DNA of 64,000 nucleotides. Source: Epiperipatus broadwayi. Lineage: Eukaryota; Onychophora; Udeonychophora; Euonychophora; Peripatidae. Every line of letters begins with the position of its first letter. Within the stretch, counting starts at the first letter, position 1. Both the position numbers and the translations under genes were made by a program. This document shows, in pieces, positions 45,570-58,945 of this stretch. The stretch is taken from the NCBI GenBank assembly GCA_028023455.1, contig JAQFVV010012434.1, positions 7,125,157 through 7,189,156 of the forward strand, written 5' to 3'. The notes under the pieces were generated by a model. It was not told the origin of the DNA, ran no database searches, and saw nothing but the letters and a program-made list of their open reading frames with translations.

Positions 45570-48500
45570 AATTATGAAGTAAGTTGTGGTAAAATTAAAT
45601 TTTGGTATAGAATAATAAATATGATCTTCAAATATGAAAATGATTTTAGAATAACTATGCATAGTGATTTGAAATAATCAAAATGAATTAGTTAAAGTGA
45701 TGCAAATTGACAAAATCAAATTACAATTCTTCATTAAAAATATATTCTTCTCAGATGTTCTATTAATGCTTAAATAATTCAATAAAGTGACTCTTATTAG
45801 TTTTAAGGTCATGTACTTTTTTAGCAAATACACTTAATATACTTATAATATTTTATAAATATTTAAATTTTTAGTCAATATGTGGAATGATTTCTGATTG
45901 ATAAGTGAAATGATGTAAACAAACAATTAGGGAAAATTTTTTAAATAACAAAAACAAATATTTATTCTACATTACAACCAATACAAAATTAAAAAACACT
46001 CCATATTTGAGCCACATAATCATTTCTTCAAAATTTATGACAGAAGGATCAAAAACTTACATCACATTTTACAAAAAAAAAATAATTGGATGAACAAAAA
46101 TAACCCAGTAGATTAAAATAAACTATCTATTGTTTAATTATCAAAACATTTTCACTTATCAATGCATTCATACAAAGAAAATAACCTTTATATAAGTAAT
46201 GTACCTTTAATGAATATTTAACATACTTAGTAATAATATTAACTTACCAGTCCAGTAATGAATGAGTGATAAGAGAGCTGTATATTGTCTATTTATGCCT
46301 AAATTCACTTTAAAATATTAAAATTAATTATCATATTTAGTTATTATTAGCAAAGCTTAAATATAGGACTTACACATTTACTATGAATTATTCACATTCA
46401 TCCCAACCAAGAATTCTATAGAAGTAAAGCAGAATTCCTCAATACTTTGATAAAACCACAAAAATACCAGCGAAAGTCATTGTAAAATATTACACATGCT
46501 TTACTAAATTTACTACAAACTACAAGCAAAATCCACTTTCCAATAATTAAATAAGGCAAAATAAATGGATGATGGCATAGCTCATAAAATGCAGCTACTT
46601 TTGAAGGCTAATAAAAAAATCAAGAACTTGGTCACTAGTCAGGAAAAATAATAAGGATGTGCATCAGGTTCAAAATATTAAATAGAAATCACCTTAAAAT
46701 AAGAGAGAGAGAGAGCATATGCTACTATTTACAAAATATATGCATGAGCATAAAATACTAGTATGACAATAAATAATAAGAAAGAGAAAGACATGATACC
46801 ATCTCTTGAAAAATAAGCTAGCAAAATAATATTAGAGAATAACACAATCATCTCTAAATATATTAGCATCAATAAGCATTCCTAAATAGAGAAAATAAAT
46901 CTACTATCTCTGAACAAAAAAACTACAGTTAAAAATGTGAAAAATGATAAATAATAACAATTAATGCCAAACATGGCCCTATTAACATTAAGCAATAAAT
47001 AAGCATAAAATAAATAATAGAAATATACATCTACTTATATAGTTTTCAACATAACAAAATCCCTTCATAAATAAATAATTCATATGTAAAAAGGGAGAAC
47101 ACATACTATTTTAAAATATGCAAATATGATAAATTAGTATACTGAGAACTTTATCTCAAAACAATTCAAAAATAGCATATTAAATATACAATAATATGCA
47201 CCTAGAATAAAAATATGCTATGCAATAATCATAACTTAATTTTTACCATTAAATTAAATAAGTTAAATAATATCCTTCAGATTTCTTCTTTCTTCTTTCA
47301 ATAAACCATTACACTGAAACATGAACAGGGAAATTTGGCAAATACAATCTTATGGATAACAAATATATTCATCTAAAATGCAATGCCATTGAAGTATCAA
47401 AATTCAAAATATCAACTATGAAATATGAAAGTGCTTCTGGATATTCTTAATAAAATTTTAGAAAATATGCTAGTAATAAAGAAGATAAACTTTTGGCCAT
47501 ACAAACAAGAATCCATGAAATTAAATTATGATATATGTTGATTAAGTTGCAATAAATAGTTCACTAGTATTTAAATTCAAGTTTTGCAAAATTAATTTAT
47601 CAATAGAATTATTGTAATTTTTAATAATAGTGAGAATGTTTTTTCAGTAGATGAACACATATTTTGGTCTCCACGATAATGTTCAGGGAGAAAATAAAGC
47701 CCATTTAATTTAAAACATTATTGCAAGCATTATAAACTATTTAAATGCAAAAAAATAATTTAAGTTCATTAAATATAAAGTCATTTTTGAGGTATATTTT
47801 ATATTTTATTTATTAAGTGAAAAACTTCTAAATTTCACATAATATTTATTATATAGTAGATTGCAAGTTGATTTTTTTACCTGCACTTTGAAAAAATGCT
47901 TTTTTTATTTCAGGGAAGAAAATGAAACAGTCATGATAAATACATTTTTTATGACATTTTTAAAATAAGAATGTTGTATTAGAGTACAGAACAAATAAAT
48001 GGTTTTTATTGAAATATAAAATTATTATTAATTTAAATCCTTTTTTGTAATCTTAAATAATTTCTTTTAAAAATAACTGATAAAATACATTTTCTATATC
48101 AAAATATAGTTTTATCATGAATTAAAAGTCTTTTACTCAAGATAAATAAATTCTGTACAATATTTGATATAAATGAATATTTAAAAAATATCAAAAATTA
48201 TTAATATACTTTGAGATATTCCTGCCAATAAAAAAATTAAATATGCTACAACAACTTTAATTATAATGCTGACATTCAAATAGACTTTGAAATTAATAAT
48301 AGTACTTGCATCATTATAATGGCAATAATAATAACTGTTGAAATTCTCCAATATAAAAAAGTTAACATACCACATTTTAAATATTGTAATAATTAAATGA
48401 TATGACCACTAAAGATAGGTATGAAGATTTCAGTTCTTTTGGGGTTTCAATTTAAATAATTGTGTCCAGATAGTTTTTATATTACCCTGTCATACTTAAG

Positions 48501-49470
48501 CTAAAGAAATAAAGTTTAAATAAAATTATACTTTTAAAATTTAAAATACAATTACTACAAATAAAAATATAAACTAATTGATGAGAAGTGAGAAAAGTGA
48601 TTGAAGAAGAAGTGTGAGCAGGTGGAAATCTCATCTTATTACAGTAGTAGTCAAGTAACAACTTTACAAGATTTTTAATTTACTTTTAAATCTATAACCT
48701 CTTCCCTTATTAGAATGAATCCTTGACTTATTATAATTAGAGAAGGTTGTTATGTTGAAGTCTATCTAATTAATATTAATTTTAAATAAACCAATTTTTT
48801 GGCCAGATAATTCTAAAAAAAAAATTAATTAAAACACTTCCTGGTTGTAAATAAATTAATTACTTAAAAATTACAGTGAAATAAAATATTACAAACACCA
48901 AGATAGAACAAAAAATATTACATAACTAAAATTTACATTATATTAAATAAAACAAATATTATAGGTAATATTTAATACATTCATTTATTACTGTTTAAAG
49001 TTAGACAAATTTCTCAGAATACATTTAAAACTAACTTTTAAAAATATTTTAAAATAAATAATGTTAGTACATATAATATTTACTCATTCATTCAATTTTA
49101 ATTTATTCATTACTTTAAAATTTTATCCATTATTATTTTTATTGCAGTCTTTCATAAAGATGAGTCTAAAATATTTAACTAGAATATTATGTGTTACAAT
49201 AAAATTGAATTAAAATATTATATCTTTAAAAATATAGAGCTTGATCCATTCTTAATCTTAATTTAATACAAGTTTTTATTGAACATTTAAACAGTTAACA
49301 TGGCTTCCTTTATTTTTCTTTTATTGTTGTTTCTTTCAATTTGCAATATTTTTACATTATTATAATTCAAATTAAAACTAAAATATACGTATTCTATTAT
49401 GATCATAAAAAACAATGCTGAAACATTCATTTCCATTACAATTTTGTTTCATTTTTGAACCATTATTAAT
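45570..49470. other. 3.9 kb AT-rich sequence, nothing recognised
   Basis: The longest featureless block in the window. Only a (GA)n run near 46702-46714 and a short minus frame at 48181-48375 are visible. No RNA gene or repeat boundary was found. Confidence 0.55.
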
Positions 49471-49481
49471 AACAGCAAGTG

Positions 49482-50700
49482 CTATTTAATTTTTTTCTCC
49501 AATGTACATCTTGATTTCCCTATATATACACTGCTACACTTACATATCCATTTATAAATGATGCAATTTTTATATAAAAATGAGATTTTATCTTTTGAAT
49601 TATTTATTAATTTGTTTAATACAGGAAGTGCATAAAATACAATATCATAAATATCTTTATAAATTTTTTTTATAAAATTTACTTGTTTGAAATATATGGT
49701 ATTGATATCCATCTTTTTTATTAGCCGTAGAAACAACCTTATTATTAATATTTTAATTATTATATTTCCTATTAAAATTTTAATAGTATTATATATAACA
49801 TTATAATCATAGCCAACATTTAACAATTCATTTGAATACATTTTAATATTTTTGCCTTTATCCAATAAATACTTACAAAGATTATTTATAAATAAAAGAC
49901 TTCAAACCTGCTGTTTTATGTGACATTGGCACCCTTAATTTATATGGAATGTAACCTTTTTTTACTATTGGTTTAATCATCACCAGTAATCTAGCCTACA
50001 TCTATTTGTAGTTATCTTAAAAAAAAAGAAACTGAACACACATTAACTTTTCATCTGTTTTGATTCAATTTAAGCCATCTAAACTATTTAATTCCTTAAA
50101 CAATTCTTTAATAATATTTGGCCTGCCACATACAAATACATCATCCACATACCAATAATATACAGTAATTTCTTCATATGTAGAAATTACAAAATTGCAT
50201 ATTTGAGCAACTATAGGTAGACCCATAGGCCAACCATAATACATTCTATAAAAATCATTCTTAAAAACTGCATAAATGTTTTTATCAATAAAACTTAATG
50301 TCTCAACTATAAATTTTATTATTTTTACTTTAACATAAAATTTTATTTTCCAAATCTTCTATAAAAATAGAAGCTAATGCTGAAGAAATTGGTGAACCCA
50401 TAGCTAGACCTGATGTTTGTTTATACAACTGACCATCAAAAACAGAAAAATGTATTCAATAAGCAGTGTTTAATGAAAAGCAAAGCAAAATTAGGTAACT
50501 GAATATTTTTTAAAACTTGAAAAGTTTCATTTACAGGTACACTAGTAAAAAGCTAAACCATATCAAGATTTACCAAAATGTCATTCTTAGCCAATTTAAT
50601 ATCATGGATAAGCTCAAGAAAAACATATGATGACATTTCTGTTAAATGTGGCTCTAAAAAAGAAGTCAGAAAATGAGCTAGTGTCTGTGTTGGTGAATGG
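49482..50700 (-). pseudogene. Penelope-like element: reverse transcriptase plus GIY-YIG endonuclease, decayed
   Basis: Read on the minus strand from about 50700, the RT shows ELIHDIKLAKNDILVNLDM-stop-LFTSVPV (motif A, with a TAG inside it) at about 50620-50525. SGLAMGSPISSALASIFIED (motif B) follows at about 50420-50360, and WYVDDVFVCG (catalytic motif C) at about 50160-50130. Downstream, a 127-codon frame (49865-49482) ends with IYKWICKCSSVYIGKSRCTL, the start of the GIY-YIG endonuclease. RT followed by a C-terminal GIY-YIG domain is the defining Penelope order. Frameshifts and at least one stop make it inactive. The 3' part of the endonuclease is not readable. Confidence 0.82.
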
Positions 50701-52240
50701 TTTAATCCTGAAAATAATTATAACACGAAGTCATTATTTATTTGTAAAAATATTAGAATTAACACATACATATATATATTATAATACAGCATCACTATAA
50801 ATTGACTACTATAAATTTAAAACTAAAAAATTTATTAGCTTTAATTTTTATAGTTAAGCAATTATATTCATCAATGTCATTGGTTGTAGGGCATAGAATA
50901 CAATCATTATCATGCTTAAATAGTCTCTTATACTTATGTTTATGAGAAATATATAATTTTATAAAGCATTTTTGAATGGATTTCCAAGCAGATTTTTTTT
51001 GATAAACTTTTATATTTGTATAAAAAAAATAAGTACATTTATATTTCAACGCCATTTTTATTAAGAAATAAGGTTATCAAATAGGATAAACAGTAAGAAT
51101 TGATCACATACACAAAATAACTAATTTCATACAGAAATAGGGAATATGATTATAAATCAAAAATTACAATACTAAATTATTTAAAGATCAGTCTTCCAAG
51201 CTATTGTGCATGCGCTTTTACGAGTGTTAATAATAAATGAATACTTTCATTCCCAACAGGAAAGTGATCATATTTTATATTACATTTTTAATAAGAGATA
51301 GAACAAACAACTCTTATATTTTGTGGGTGTGTGTGGAGACATGTGTTTAGATTTTTTTTATTTAGTAAATTAATTGGTTTAGTTTACTTGACTATTTATT
51401 AAATAATAAATTATTTATTTAAAGGTCAATTTAAATTTAGCTAAAATAGATATGTGAGTACTTCATAGTTTATGATTTATCTATTTTGAATAAATATTTG
51501 TAAAAAAATATTTTTTAAAATCCGGAAATTTAAAGTGAAGGATTAAAAAAGACAGAAATTATTATTATTACCTTTTCTTCTTCATTTTTAAACAGTGTCT
51601 CTAAAGTATTACCTCCATTCAAAAAATCTTAACTCTTACATTTTGCCCAGCAATAATCATGATAACCTTTCTGGACAAATGAAGAAACCACAATCCATGA
51701 TGGAGAATATTCTGTAATTCAGACATCATGTGGTATAAAAGCTGATGTTTGGAAATCCAGCTGATCTCTACAAAATTCTTATAACAGTCAGGACTTAAAC
51801 ACCTTCAAAGTTTTTAAATAGCCATTTTTTTTTTTGCCATCTGCAAGATGACTCTCTAGATCAACAGTTAGGCAAATGACTTCTTATCATTCTAGGAGAA
51901 AGATGGACAACAGCAAATAAACCAGAAGCCATCATTTCAAGAAATCTCATTTATTATAATCAACTTCTAGTGGAAAATTAACTTATACAATGCTGCCTCA
52001 CTACTTTAACAATAAATCACCAGATTTCTTCAGTTGAAAGTAATGGTAAAATAGCTGATATATTTTGAAAAATTATATTTATTAATTTTCATATAAGTTG
52101 TTGATAATTATTTTTGAAAAATATGGTAAAATAATTGTTCTTATATTTCAAGAAAAGTGCATATAAGTCTCAATAGTGTAAATTTATCCTGTCTTTAATT
52201 AAAAAAAAACATTTTAAAAATAATTTTTTAACTCAGATAT
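50701..52240. other. No supported gene
   Basis: A minus frame at 50795-51055 immediately upstream of the Penelope RT could be its degraded N-terminal part (it contains HDNDCILCPTTNDIDEYNCL) but shows no diagnostic motif. 51600-52030 is slightly GC-richer and unidentified. Confidence 0.4.
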
Positions 52241-52245
52241 GCCTC

Positions 52246-52363
52246 CATATAAACTTTTTTTTCTTATGTCAAATGCATTGACCGGGAAGTGAACCTGGGC
52301 AGCAGCTTGAAAGGCAGCTATGCTAACCACTAGACCACCAACGCTTGACCTTCATATAAACTT
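52246..52363 (-). mobile_element. Retroposed tRNA unit with A-tail and 11-bp target duplication
   Basis: CATATAAACTT occurs at 52246-52256 and 52353-52363. On the minus strand the order is target duplication, short leader, tRNA-like sequence, ATTTGACATAAG, A-run, target duplication. This is the structure expected of an RNA copied and inserted by LINE machinery. Confidence 0.75.
52275..52344 (-). pseudogene. tRNA-Glu(UUC)-like retropseudogene
   Basis: The 70-nt minus-strand sequence folds as a tRNA: acceptor GCGTTGG/TCAATGC (7 pairs with two G-U), D-arm GTCTAGTGGTTAGCAT, and anticodon arm GCTGC-CTTTCAA-GCTGC with anticodon TTC. The T-arm is CCAGG-TTCACTT-CCCGG. A-box (TGGTCTAGTGG) and B-box-like (GGTTCACTTCC) sequences are recognisable. 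One mismatch in the anticodon stem, one in the T-stem and the retroposed context argue for a pseudogene rather than a working gene. Confidence 0.75.
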
Positions 52364-53153
52364 ATCGCAAAAGGTAATAAAAATCTCTTTGTTATGAATA
52401 ATAAACTATTTACTTTATATCAGAGATACCATCAGAATTACTGGCATCATTAAAGATCTATAAATGAATAGATTAACTTTATATCCCAAATTAAAGAAGT
52501 AATGAAAACCTAATCTTTTGGATAAAATTAAAGCAATGGTTCAAATTAATTAAATTGCAGTGTGGAATAAACTGGAATAAAACTATGAATTTGTATTGAT
52601 GGCTTAAGTAACATTAAGGGTTATCCATGCTAAATCTTTAAATACTATTCAATGGATTATAAAGCTAAATATTTAAATGCCACTTCTGAATTGTGGCTTA
52701 TCAATCAAATATTAAATATGATAAATGTCCAAGTATAGCTAAAAATAGATTATGTTAAATATGGATTATCTTGGATTAACAAATATGCTAAATGGAATTT
52801 ATTACTCTTTATGTTGTTTCCAGAAAGAATGATATTACAAAGATAAAATTAATTGTGCAATAAACTGGATGGATTATTTAATACACTATCTCATATTTGT
52901 TTCTTTTTTAGTTAGTTTATATTATAGTTGTTTTTAATGTAATAAAGTTTTCTCAGATATTACTATGCCATGTACAGGTAATATTTTATAATTGTTGATC
53001 TGAATGGGGTTAAATGTGGTTTATTTTAGGCTTAGGCTGTACAAATGTAAGTAACTATGAAATTTATATAAAACTGCTATATTGCAGGTAATATATATAT
53101 AAAACAAGTTATAAATTTCGTAACTTGCTTTTACACTTGTATTTTATGATCAT
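52364..53153. other. AT-rich sequence, nothing recognised
   Basis: No supported gene or repeat. Confidence 0.55.
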
Positions 53154-53217
53154 TAGATGGAGCTTACCACACTTATAAAAACAAAGCTTGTTTAGAGTTA
53201 TTGGTAAGCTCCATCTA
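53154..53217. repeat. 64-bp element with perfect 16-bp inverted ends
   Basis: TAGATGGAGCTTACCA and its complement TGGTAAGCTCCATCTA enclose 32 bp. Small MITE-like or hairpin structure; no target duplication clear. Confidence 0.65.
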
Positions 53218-54546
53218 GTGTTCATATATATATTATGAGTTTTTAAATTTCAACCTCAAAGTTAAATTAATTTAATCATCCTTATGTAGATATGTAGATC
53301 TATAAAAATATTATATGCATCACTCTTGCAGGTTAGTATTAATTTTTCACTGCTATATTGTATATAACAAGACAGCTAAATGATTCAGTTATATTTTATT
53401 AGTAGAATAGCTCTCCTAACACTTAAGCCTGCAATTGAATCCAGTAAAGGATCTTGAGGCAAAATATGTAACTCCAATATGGTAAAAATTATTGAAATCT
53501 GTTAAGCAATGATTTTTACTTGCTTCTATTAAAATAGTGAATAATTCTCCAACATTATTAAGGGAGGTTGATTAATAATTGATTAGTTAATGAAACAACT
53601 AATTAAGAACAACTATAAAACATTTATCTTTTATCATGATGATAATTATTATCCTCCAGTATTTATGTTGAAAGTTATTTATTTTGAAATAATAAACAAC
53701 TTATTCCTATTCAATGTTAGTGTTTTCACATTATCTGATAACACACTTTATACATCTCAATTTCAAATTAGATTTAGGAAACAAATAATAATATTTATTA
53801 GATATTTTATATAATTTTTTTATTGTTATTATCATTTATTTTATATTGTGCAACAAAGTAATTATTAATTTTTTAATATTTCTCTTTTGTCATTATTAAA
53901 AAACATCATCTATGCATATTCATATAAAAGTCATATTTAAGATATTAACTGACACATAAACTGTATTTTGGATTAAATGCATCATTATTGTATTAATGTT
54001 ATAAGAAATATAAAAGAATTGGGTAGACTTGTGTACATAAAATCCCTTTTACATTGTCATATCCTATAATGTATAAGAACACTAGATGTACATGCATTTA
54101 TTTTCCTATTTTATATAACCCAGAGATAAATTATTAATCAGCTTTATATTTAAATTTGCTAGCCTTAATTTTAAAACACAGATTAAGTTACTCTTAGTTA
54201 GTGCCAGTAATAAGAAACAATATATTTGTAAAGATTTGTATTATTAAAATAGAACAAGATTAAGAATACGTGTATTATTGTAAAACCTTGAAAAATTTAT
54301 TTATTTTATTAAATATAATTGTTTTAGCTTGTGTGGAAATAGATAAAATTTGTATGCATAATAATTGCAAGTCAAGTAAAAGATAGTAGTCATGCTTCTT
54401 CCACATTATCGATCTCACAGTGTCTCATCTGCATTTCCACATTATTAGATTATACACATATTTTTCATAATATTGCCACCAAGTTTGCAACCATCTCAAC
54501 TGAAATTTCATCTTTTTATGGTTTCAATAAATATGAAAGTGTGTAG
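53218..54546. other. AT-rich sequence, nothing recognised
   Basis: The 74-codon + frame at 53590 has no motif and is probably chance. Confidence 0.5.
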
Positions 54547-54737
54547 AGTTATCCATTTATAATTAGTTAGAACGGCAGCTAATGAAAGCTAACTGGCCCA
54601 ACCTAAGAGTGAAAGTCCAACTATCAAGCAATTATTTTGACAGTTTTACTTTCACTCTAAGTCTGGAATAGTTAGCTTTCATTAATTGCTGTTCTAAGTA
54701 AAGTGTTTTCTAATTAAGTAATTATAAATGAATAACT
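54547..54737. mobile_element. MITE, 191 bp, with long imperfect terminal inverted repeats
   Basis: Outer ends AGTTATCCATTTATAATTA and the complement of AGTTATTCATTTATAATTA pair. Inner blocks TTAGAAC.GCA, TAATGAAAGCTAACT and AGAGTGAAAGT also pair, so nearly the whole element folds back. No protein is encoded. Confidence 0.78.
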
Positions 54738-55559
54738 TCATATGTTTTTATCTAAAGAAGCATTAAAAATATTCATATATATATATATGAGGGCAATAAA
54801 ATTTATCAAAGTGAAAATAGAAATAAAAATATCATACAATACACAATAGGTTGTTACTCCTATTTGTAGATTATATTTAATATCTATAATTATGAGGGAA
54901 TATTATAAATATGTTATTTATAGTGTCTTAAACAAAGTAGGCCAATTAAATAATTTCTAGTTCCTGTTTAAATTGTATTATAATGTACTAAGATTTAATA
55001 ATATTCCGTTATTTTTGAACGGATAATCAAAATTAATTTTGTGGAACGCTAATTTATTTTAAAAATTGTTATTATTTTAGTAATTTTCTAGTTTTATTGT
55101 CAAAATTAAAAGATAGTTTTAATGTATATATTCTATGAAAAGGTAAATAAACTTAATTCATCAAAAAATGTAAAAAAAAAATCCAATTAAAAATCAAGGC
55201 CCAAAATTTAGCCATAGTATTACAAAATTGTAATTAAATTTAAATGCCATAAAAATAGTTTAATTTTAATTAAATATAATTAATTAAATATTATCAGTTT
55301 TATTTGTAGTTATTTTTGCATTAACTTATAGAACAGCAGGTATAATTCCAATTAATAAGTTTCTTTATTTTTTTGTCATTATTTTAAAGTAGCTGTAATT
55401 ATTAACCTACTTTTTACATAAAATTATTTAAAATAGATTAAAATTTTGAATAAACAGGCGTTTTGAAAAGAGTAAGATAGAAAATGGGTATTATTAAATT
55501 TAATACATAATAAATTTCTTGTTGAAATATTGATGAATAATTTGATAATATATATATAT
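54738..55559. other. AT-rich sequence, nothing recognised
   Basis: No supported gene. The stretch includes an A-run near 55171. Confidence 0.55.
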
Positions 55560-56055
55560 ATATAATACTTATATATCCACGAAATAGTTTAATATTTCAA
55601 CCAGAGGACTGTTTTTCATCAAAAACAAATAAACATATACAGTAAAATGGTGATATTAAAAAATTACAGATTTGATAAAAGATTACAAATTTAACAAAAA
55701 AAAACCCCGATTGGTCTCAAAAACTTACACAGGATATTAAATCAACCATTGACAAATTAATTACAATGCATACTTAAACAACGAAATAAACAAAAAAACT
55801 ACATTTTGTACTAATTAAACTTAATTACAAAAATAGTCTGTGCCTCATATTAATATTTGCTTAAAAGCTAAAATACTTATACATATAAATCAAAAATCAA
55901 AGTTAGTGCAAAGTACAATAATTGCTAATAGTAATTAATTATTTATCTATTTATTAATTAAACACTAATAAAACCTTCATGTAAAAAAAACTTTTACATA
56001 AAAATATTTTATATAAGAAAACTCCCACATATAAAAAACCCTTATATACAAAAAA
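55560..56055 (-). other. Probable 3' tail of the adjacent Penelope-like element
   Basis: The minus strand downstream of the nuclease frame ends in TTTTTGATGAAAAACAGTCC, TCTGGTTGAAATATTAAAC (55625-55587) and a TA repeat. The GATGA-hairpin-TTGAAA arrangement next to a Penelope coding end supports assignment as its 3' end. Confidence 0.45.
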
Positions 56056-57065
56056 TTATAACAAAAAAATTACTAGAAGACTAGGTAAATTAAAGATGTT
56101 TAAATTTATTCCATATGGGTGTAAGGTCTTGAATTTAAAAATAAAAAAAAATCTCTTTTTGTTTCCTCTCTTGAAGGAAAAAAAACCACCCTGTAAAATT
56201 ACTATTCTTAAATCTTCAATTGAATGATTTGGTAAATTAAAATGTTTTGATACCAGTCTATCTTCATTCTTATGCAAAATGTCAAATCTATGATTAGTCA
56301 TTCTGACATGAAAACTGTTTGCTGACTCACTTATATACTGGTTCAAACATCTACTACATTCTATCAGATATATCAAATTTACACTTTTACATGTAACATA
56401 ATTAGGAATATACAATTTAAAATTATGATTCCTAGTACTTAGGACCACTTTTGTCACAACAATATGTTTACATGTAAAACATTTTTTATCCTCACATGAA
56501 ATAACAGCATATCTTTAAGTGACCTATATTTTCAATAATCTGTAGAATTGTAGTATGTTGAAATGTTTTTCCAATATTCAGTTAATATTAGGTAAATCTC
56601 TATTGAAAGTAAAAACCAACGGTGGAACATCTAACTGTTTTTTACTCTTTTTAGATGAAAGAAGTTCCTTTCTTTCAATTACAGAAAATCTCATTACTGC
56701 ATCATCCAACAATGTCTTGGATACTTCATATTCATCAATCTATTATATAAAATATTATTATTTTGTTGAAGAAGTTTTTCATTATTAGAAATCCTCCTCA
56801 TTTTTAAAAATTGACTATAGGGAATATTAGCCTTTAAGTGTTTAGGATGGTTACTATAAAAATGTAGATAGTGGTTGTTATCAGTGAGCTACAGTAGTAG
56901 TAAGAACTCTATTAGTGTAAATAACTTCAACATCAAGAAAATGAGCAATTGATTTTGAAAATTTCATTGTAAAATTAATATTTTTATTAAAATCATTTAA
57001 ATAACCTAAAAAATTATGAAGTTCAACTCCATTATGTGGCTATATCATGAAAATATCATCTATAT
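56056..57065 (-). pseudogene. Second Penelope-like element: RT C-terminus plus GIY-YIG, 5'-truncated
   Basis: On the minus strand the fragment opens at about 57065 with NIDDIFMI (catalytic motif C, YIDD changed to NIDD). It continues as a thumb-like region with HNFLGYLNDF, NINFTMKFSKSIAHFLDVEV and LTTTVAH, then several stops. The open frame 56457-56056 carries CKSVNLIYLIECSRCLNQYI, a GIY-YIG start with YIGE changed to YISE. NHRFDI and LVSKHFNLPNHSIEDLRIVI follow. The sequence differs from the element at 49.5 kb, so it represents another lineage (Neptune/Poseidon-like by general appearance). It is 5'-truncated and inactive. Confidence 0.8.
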
Positions 57066-58242
57066 TATAACAGTTGGGGTGTTGGTATTTAAAGTCTTAC
57101 CATATCTGCCATACAGGGCACCACCAGGCCATTCAAACCTGGAAAATTTATATAGTAGGCAGATACTTAAGTTAAGATCCAATTTTATTTTATTATAGAC
57201 TGTTAGCCCCAGTCACTGGCTTGTGGAGCAGCAGAGATAATGTATACTTTAATTTTAAAGAAATAAAGATAATAAAAAATAAGATTAAGCCACTGCCAGA
57301 TTCACAGTACACAGAAATATTTATTTTGCATATATATAAAATTTAGAATTATTATTTTAGTCTAACTTTTACTTTAGAATTTAATTTACATTTTAACTTT
57401 TCATTTTAGAAGTTCACACAGATGAATTAATTAATATTTTATTAAAGTGTTGAGTATGGATACACTATATAGGTTGCATTTGAAAAAGAAAATATTCCAT
57501 ATCCCTTATTTAACACTAGGCCAAAGGTTCACAATCAAACTAATGCCAATTTATATTATATATTGATGTATTCAATGCAGCATGAATATGATAGCACAAT
57601 ATCATACTGTCAAAAATATACATCTGAACAACACTGTTATCGAGAAGAAATTTCTCTCATCCAGTACAGGAATGCTACATCTGTCTGTAAGAAGAATAAT
57701 AAAAAAAGAAAACTCCATAGGAAGGGATTGTGGTTCTTTTTGCCATCTTACTATCCCATTCCATAGGCTAAAGGGGTGATCCAAGGAGCAGGGAATACTG
57801 TCTGCTTCCGATGGTCAATGAGAAATGGGTCTTATTTTGCCCAAGTGTGGCGTATAATGTGATCCTGCACATAGCAGATTTTCATGCTACATTTACTAAT
57901 TACACTAATACATCCAATCCATTGACCCAATTTAACTATGAAACAAGTAACCTAAGATTAACTTTTCCTTTAATTAAATTAACATAACTTTACAATCTAT
58001 GCAGCCATCCACCCCCAACTTAAATTTAACATTTATTAAAAGTTTAGCTTAACAGAAAAAAAAATCATAATAAATACTTAAAAGAACAAAAAAAAATTAA
58101 TGGAAATGATTTTAAATTTATGTATCATAAAAAAATTATTAATAGATGACTTAGTTTGGTCAGATAGGAACTTATATTTCTATTTAAATACTGGAAGAGT
58201 TTTATAGTTAAAGTTCATTAGTTATATAAAGTTCTTACGGTT
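57066..58242. other. No supported gene
   Basis: 57560-57900 is GC-richer and has overlapping short frames on both strands with no motif. None is preferred. Confidence 0.45.
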
Positions 58243-58369
58243 TTAAAACTTTATAGTTGCTTGTAATTGGGATCCAATGTGGTTTCTAATTTCATAGGTC
58301 CTTTGCTGCAACTGGTACAGTTCTTTGTAGGCTTTTATTGCAGGGCCCTGATGTCCTGGGGTCCACAAT
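58243..58369 (-). CDS. Candidate terminal coding exon, unknown protein
   Basis: The minus strand has an acceptor-like TTTTCCTAG (58378-58370) followed by 126 bases of open frame in phase, reading LWTPGHQGPAIKAYKELYQL and then a Gln/Arg-rich helix-like segment to a TAA at 58245-58243. Base composition is far less AT-biased than the flanks, and the residues look protein-like. No upstream exon was found on the minus strand, and the segment could equally be an exon relic or a transposon fragment. I do not recognise the family. Confidence 0.25.
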
Positions 58370-58945
58370 CTAGGAAAATGATATTTCTTTTTTTTTTTAG
58401 GAAAACTGAAGGGATTGAAAGTGTGTCTTTTTAATTCTTGTCCTTCAACTCTCCTGGACTTAACACATATAGCACATGTCTAATATTTTATTTCTAATAT
58501 TTTTCTTTTTATATTAAAATTTCAGATTAACTGGACATGATGATGATAATTTCACTGAGGTCCATTTCCTGAGGATTTTTTTATTGGCTAGTCTGTTCCT
58601 ATTGTTTTTCTCTCCTATCTGACCTTTAATTATAAATTTTGAGATGCCCAAAGGCTAATTCACTTTGACTAATTAAAATAATCATTTCCATTTTACACAA
58701 TAGCATTAATTAAATTATTGTAGATTCTTAAAGATATATATATCTTTAAGTTTTTTTCTTAAAATTTAGTTTTAAAAGTTTTTCTTTTTTTAATAAAGTT
58801 TTCTTTTAATAATTTTTTATCTTTGCGATTTTATATTTTTAATTTTTAAAAACAAATTTTTATTTGCAAACTTTTTATTTTTAATTTCTAATTTTATTTA
58901 TTAGAATGTAATGGCATGTGTGCCCATTACAATATATATATATAT
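58370..58945. other. No supported gene
   Basis: T-rich on the + strand. A perfect hairpin CTTAAAGATATATATATCTT sits at 58729-58750. Confidence 0.5.

Noticed and set aside
57563-57784. Three overlapping frames on both strands
   Set aside because: No motif, and the mutual overlap means at most one could be real; none has support.
58350-58370. CTGGGGTCCACAATC as a second hAT end
   Set aside because: It resembles the 4468-4863 terminus, but no partner end and no 8-bp duplication were found nearby.
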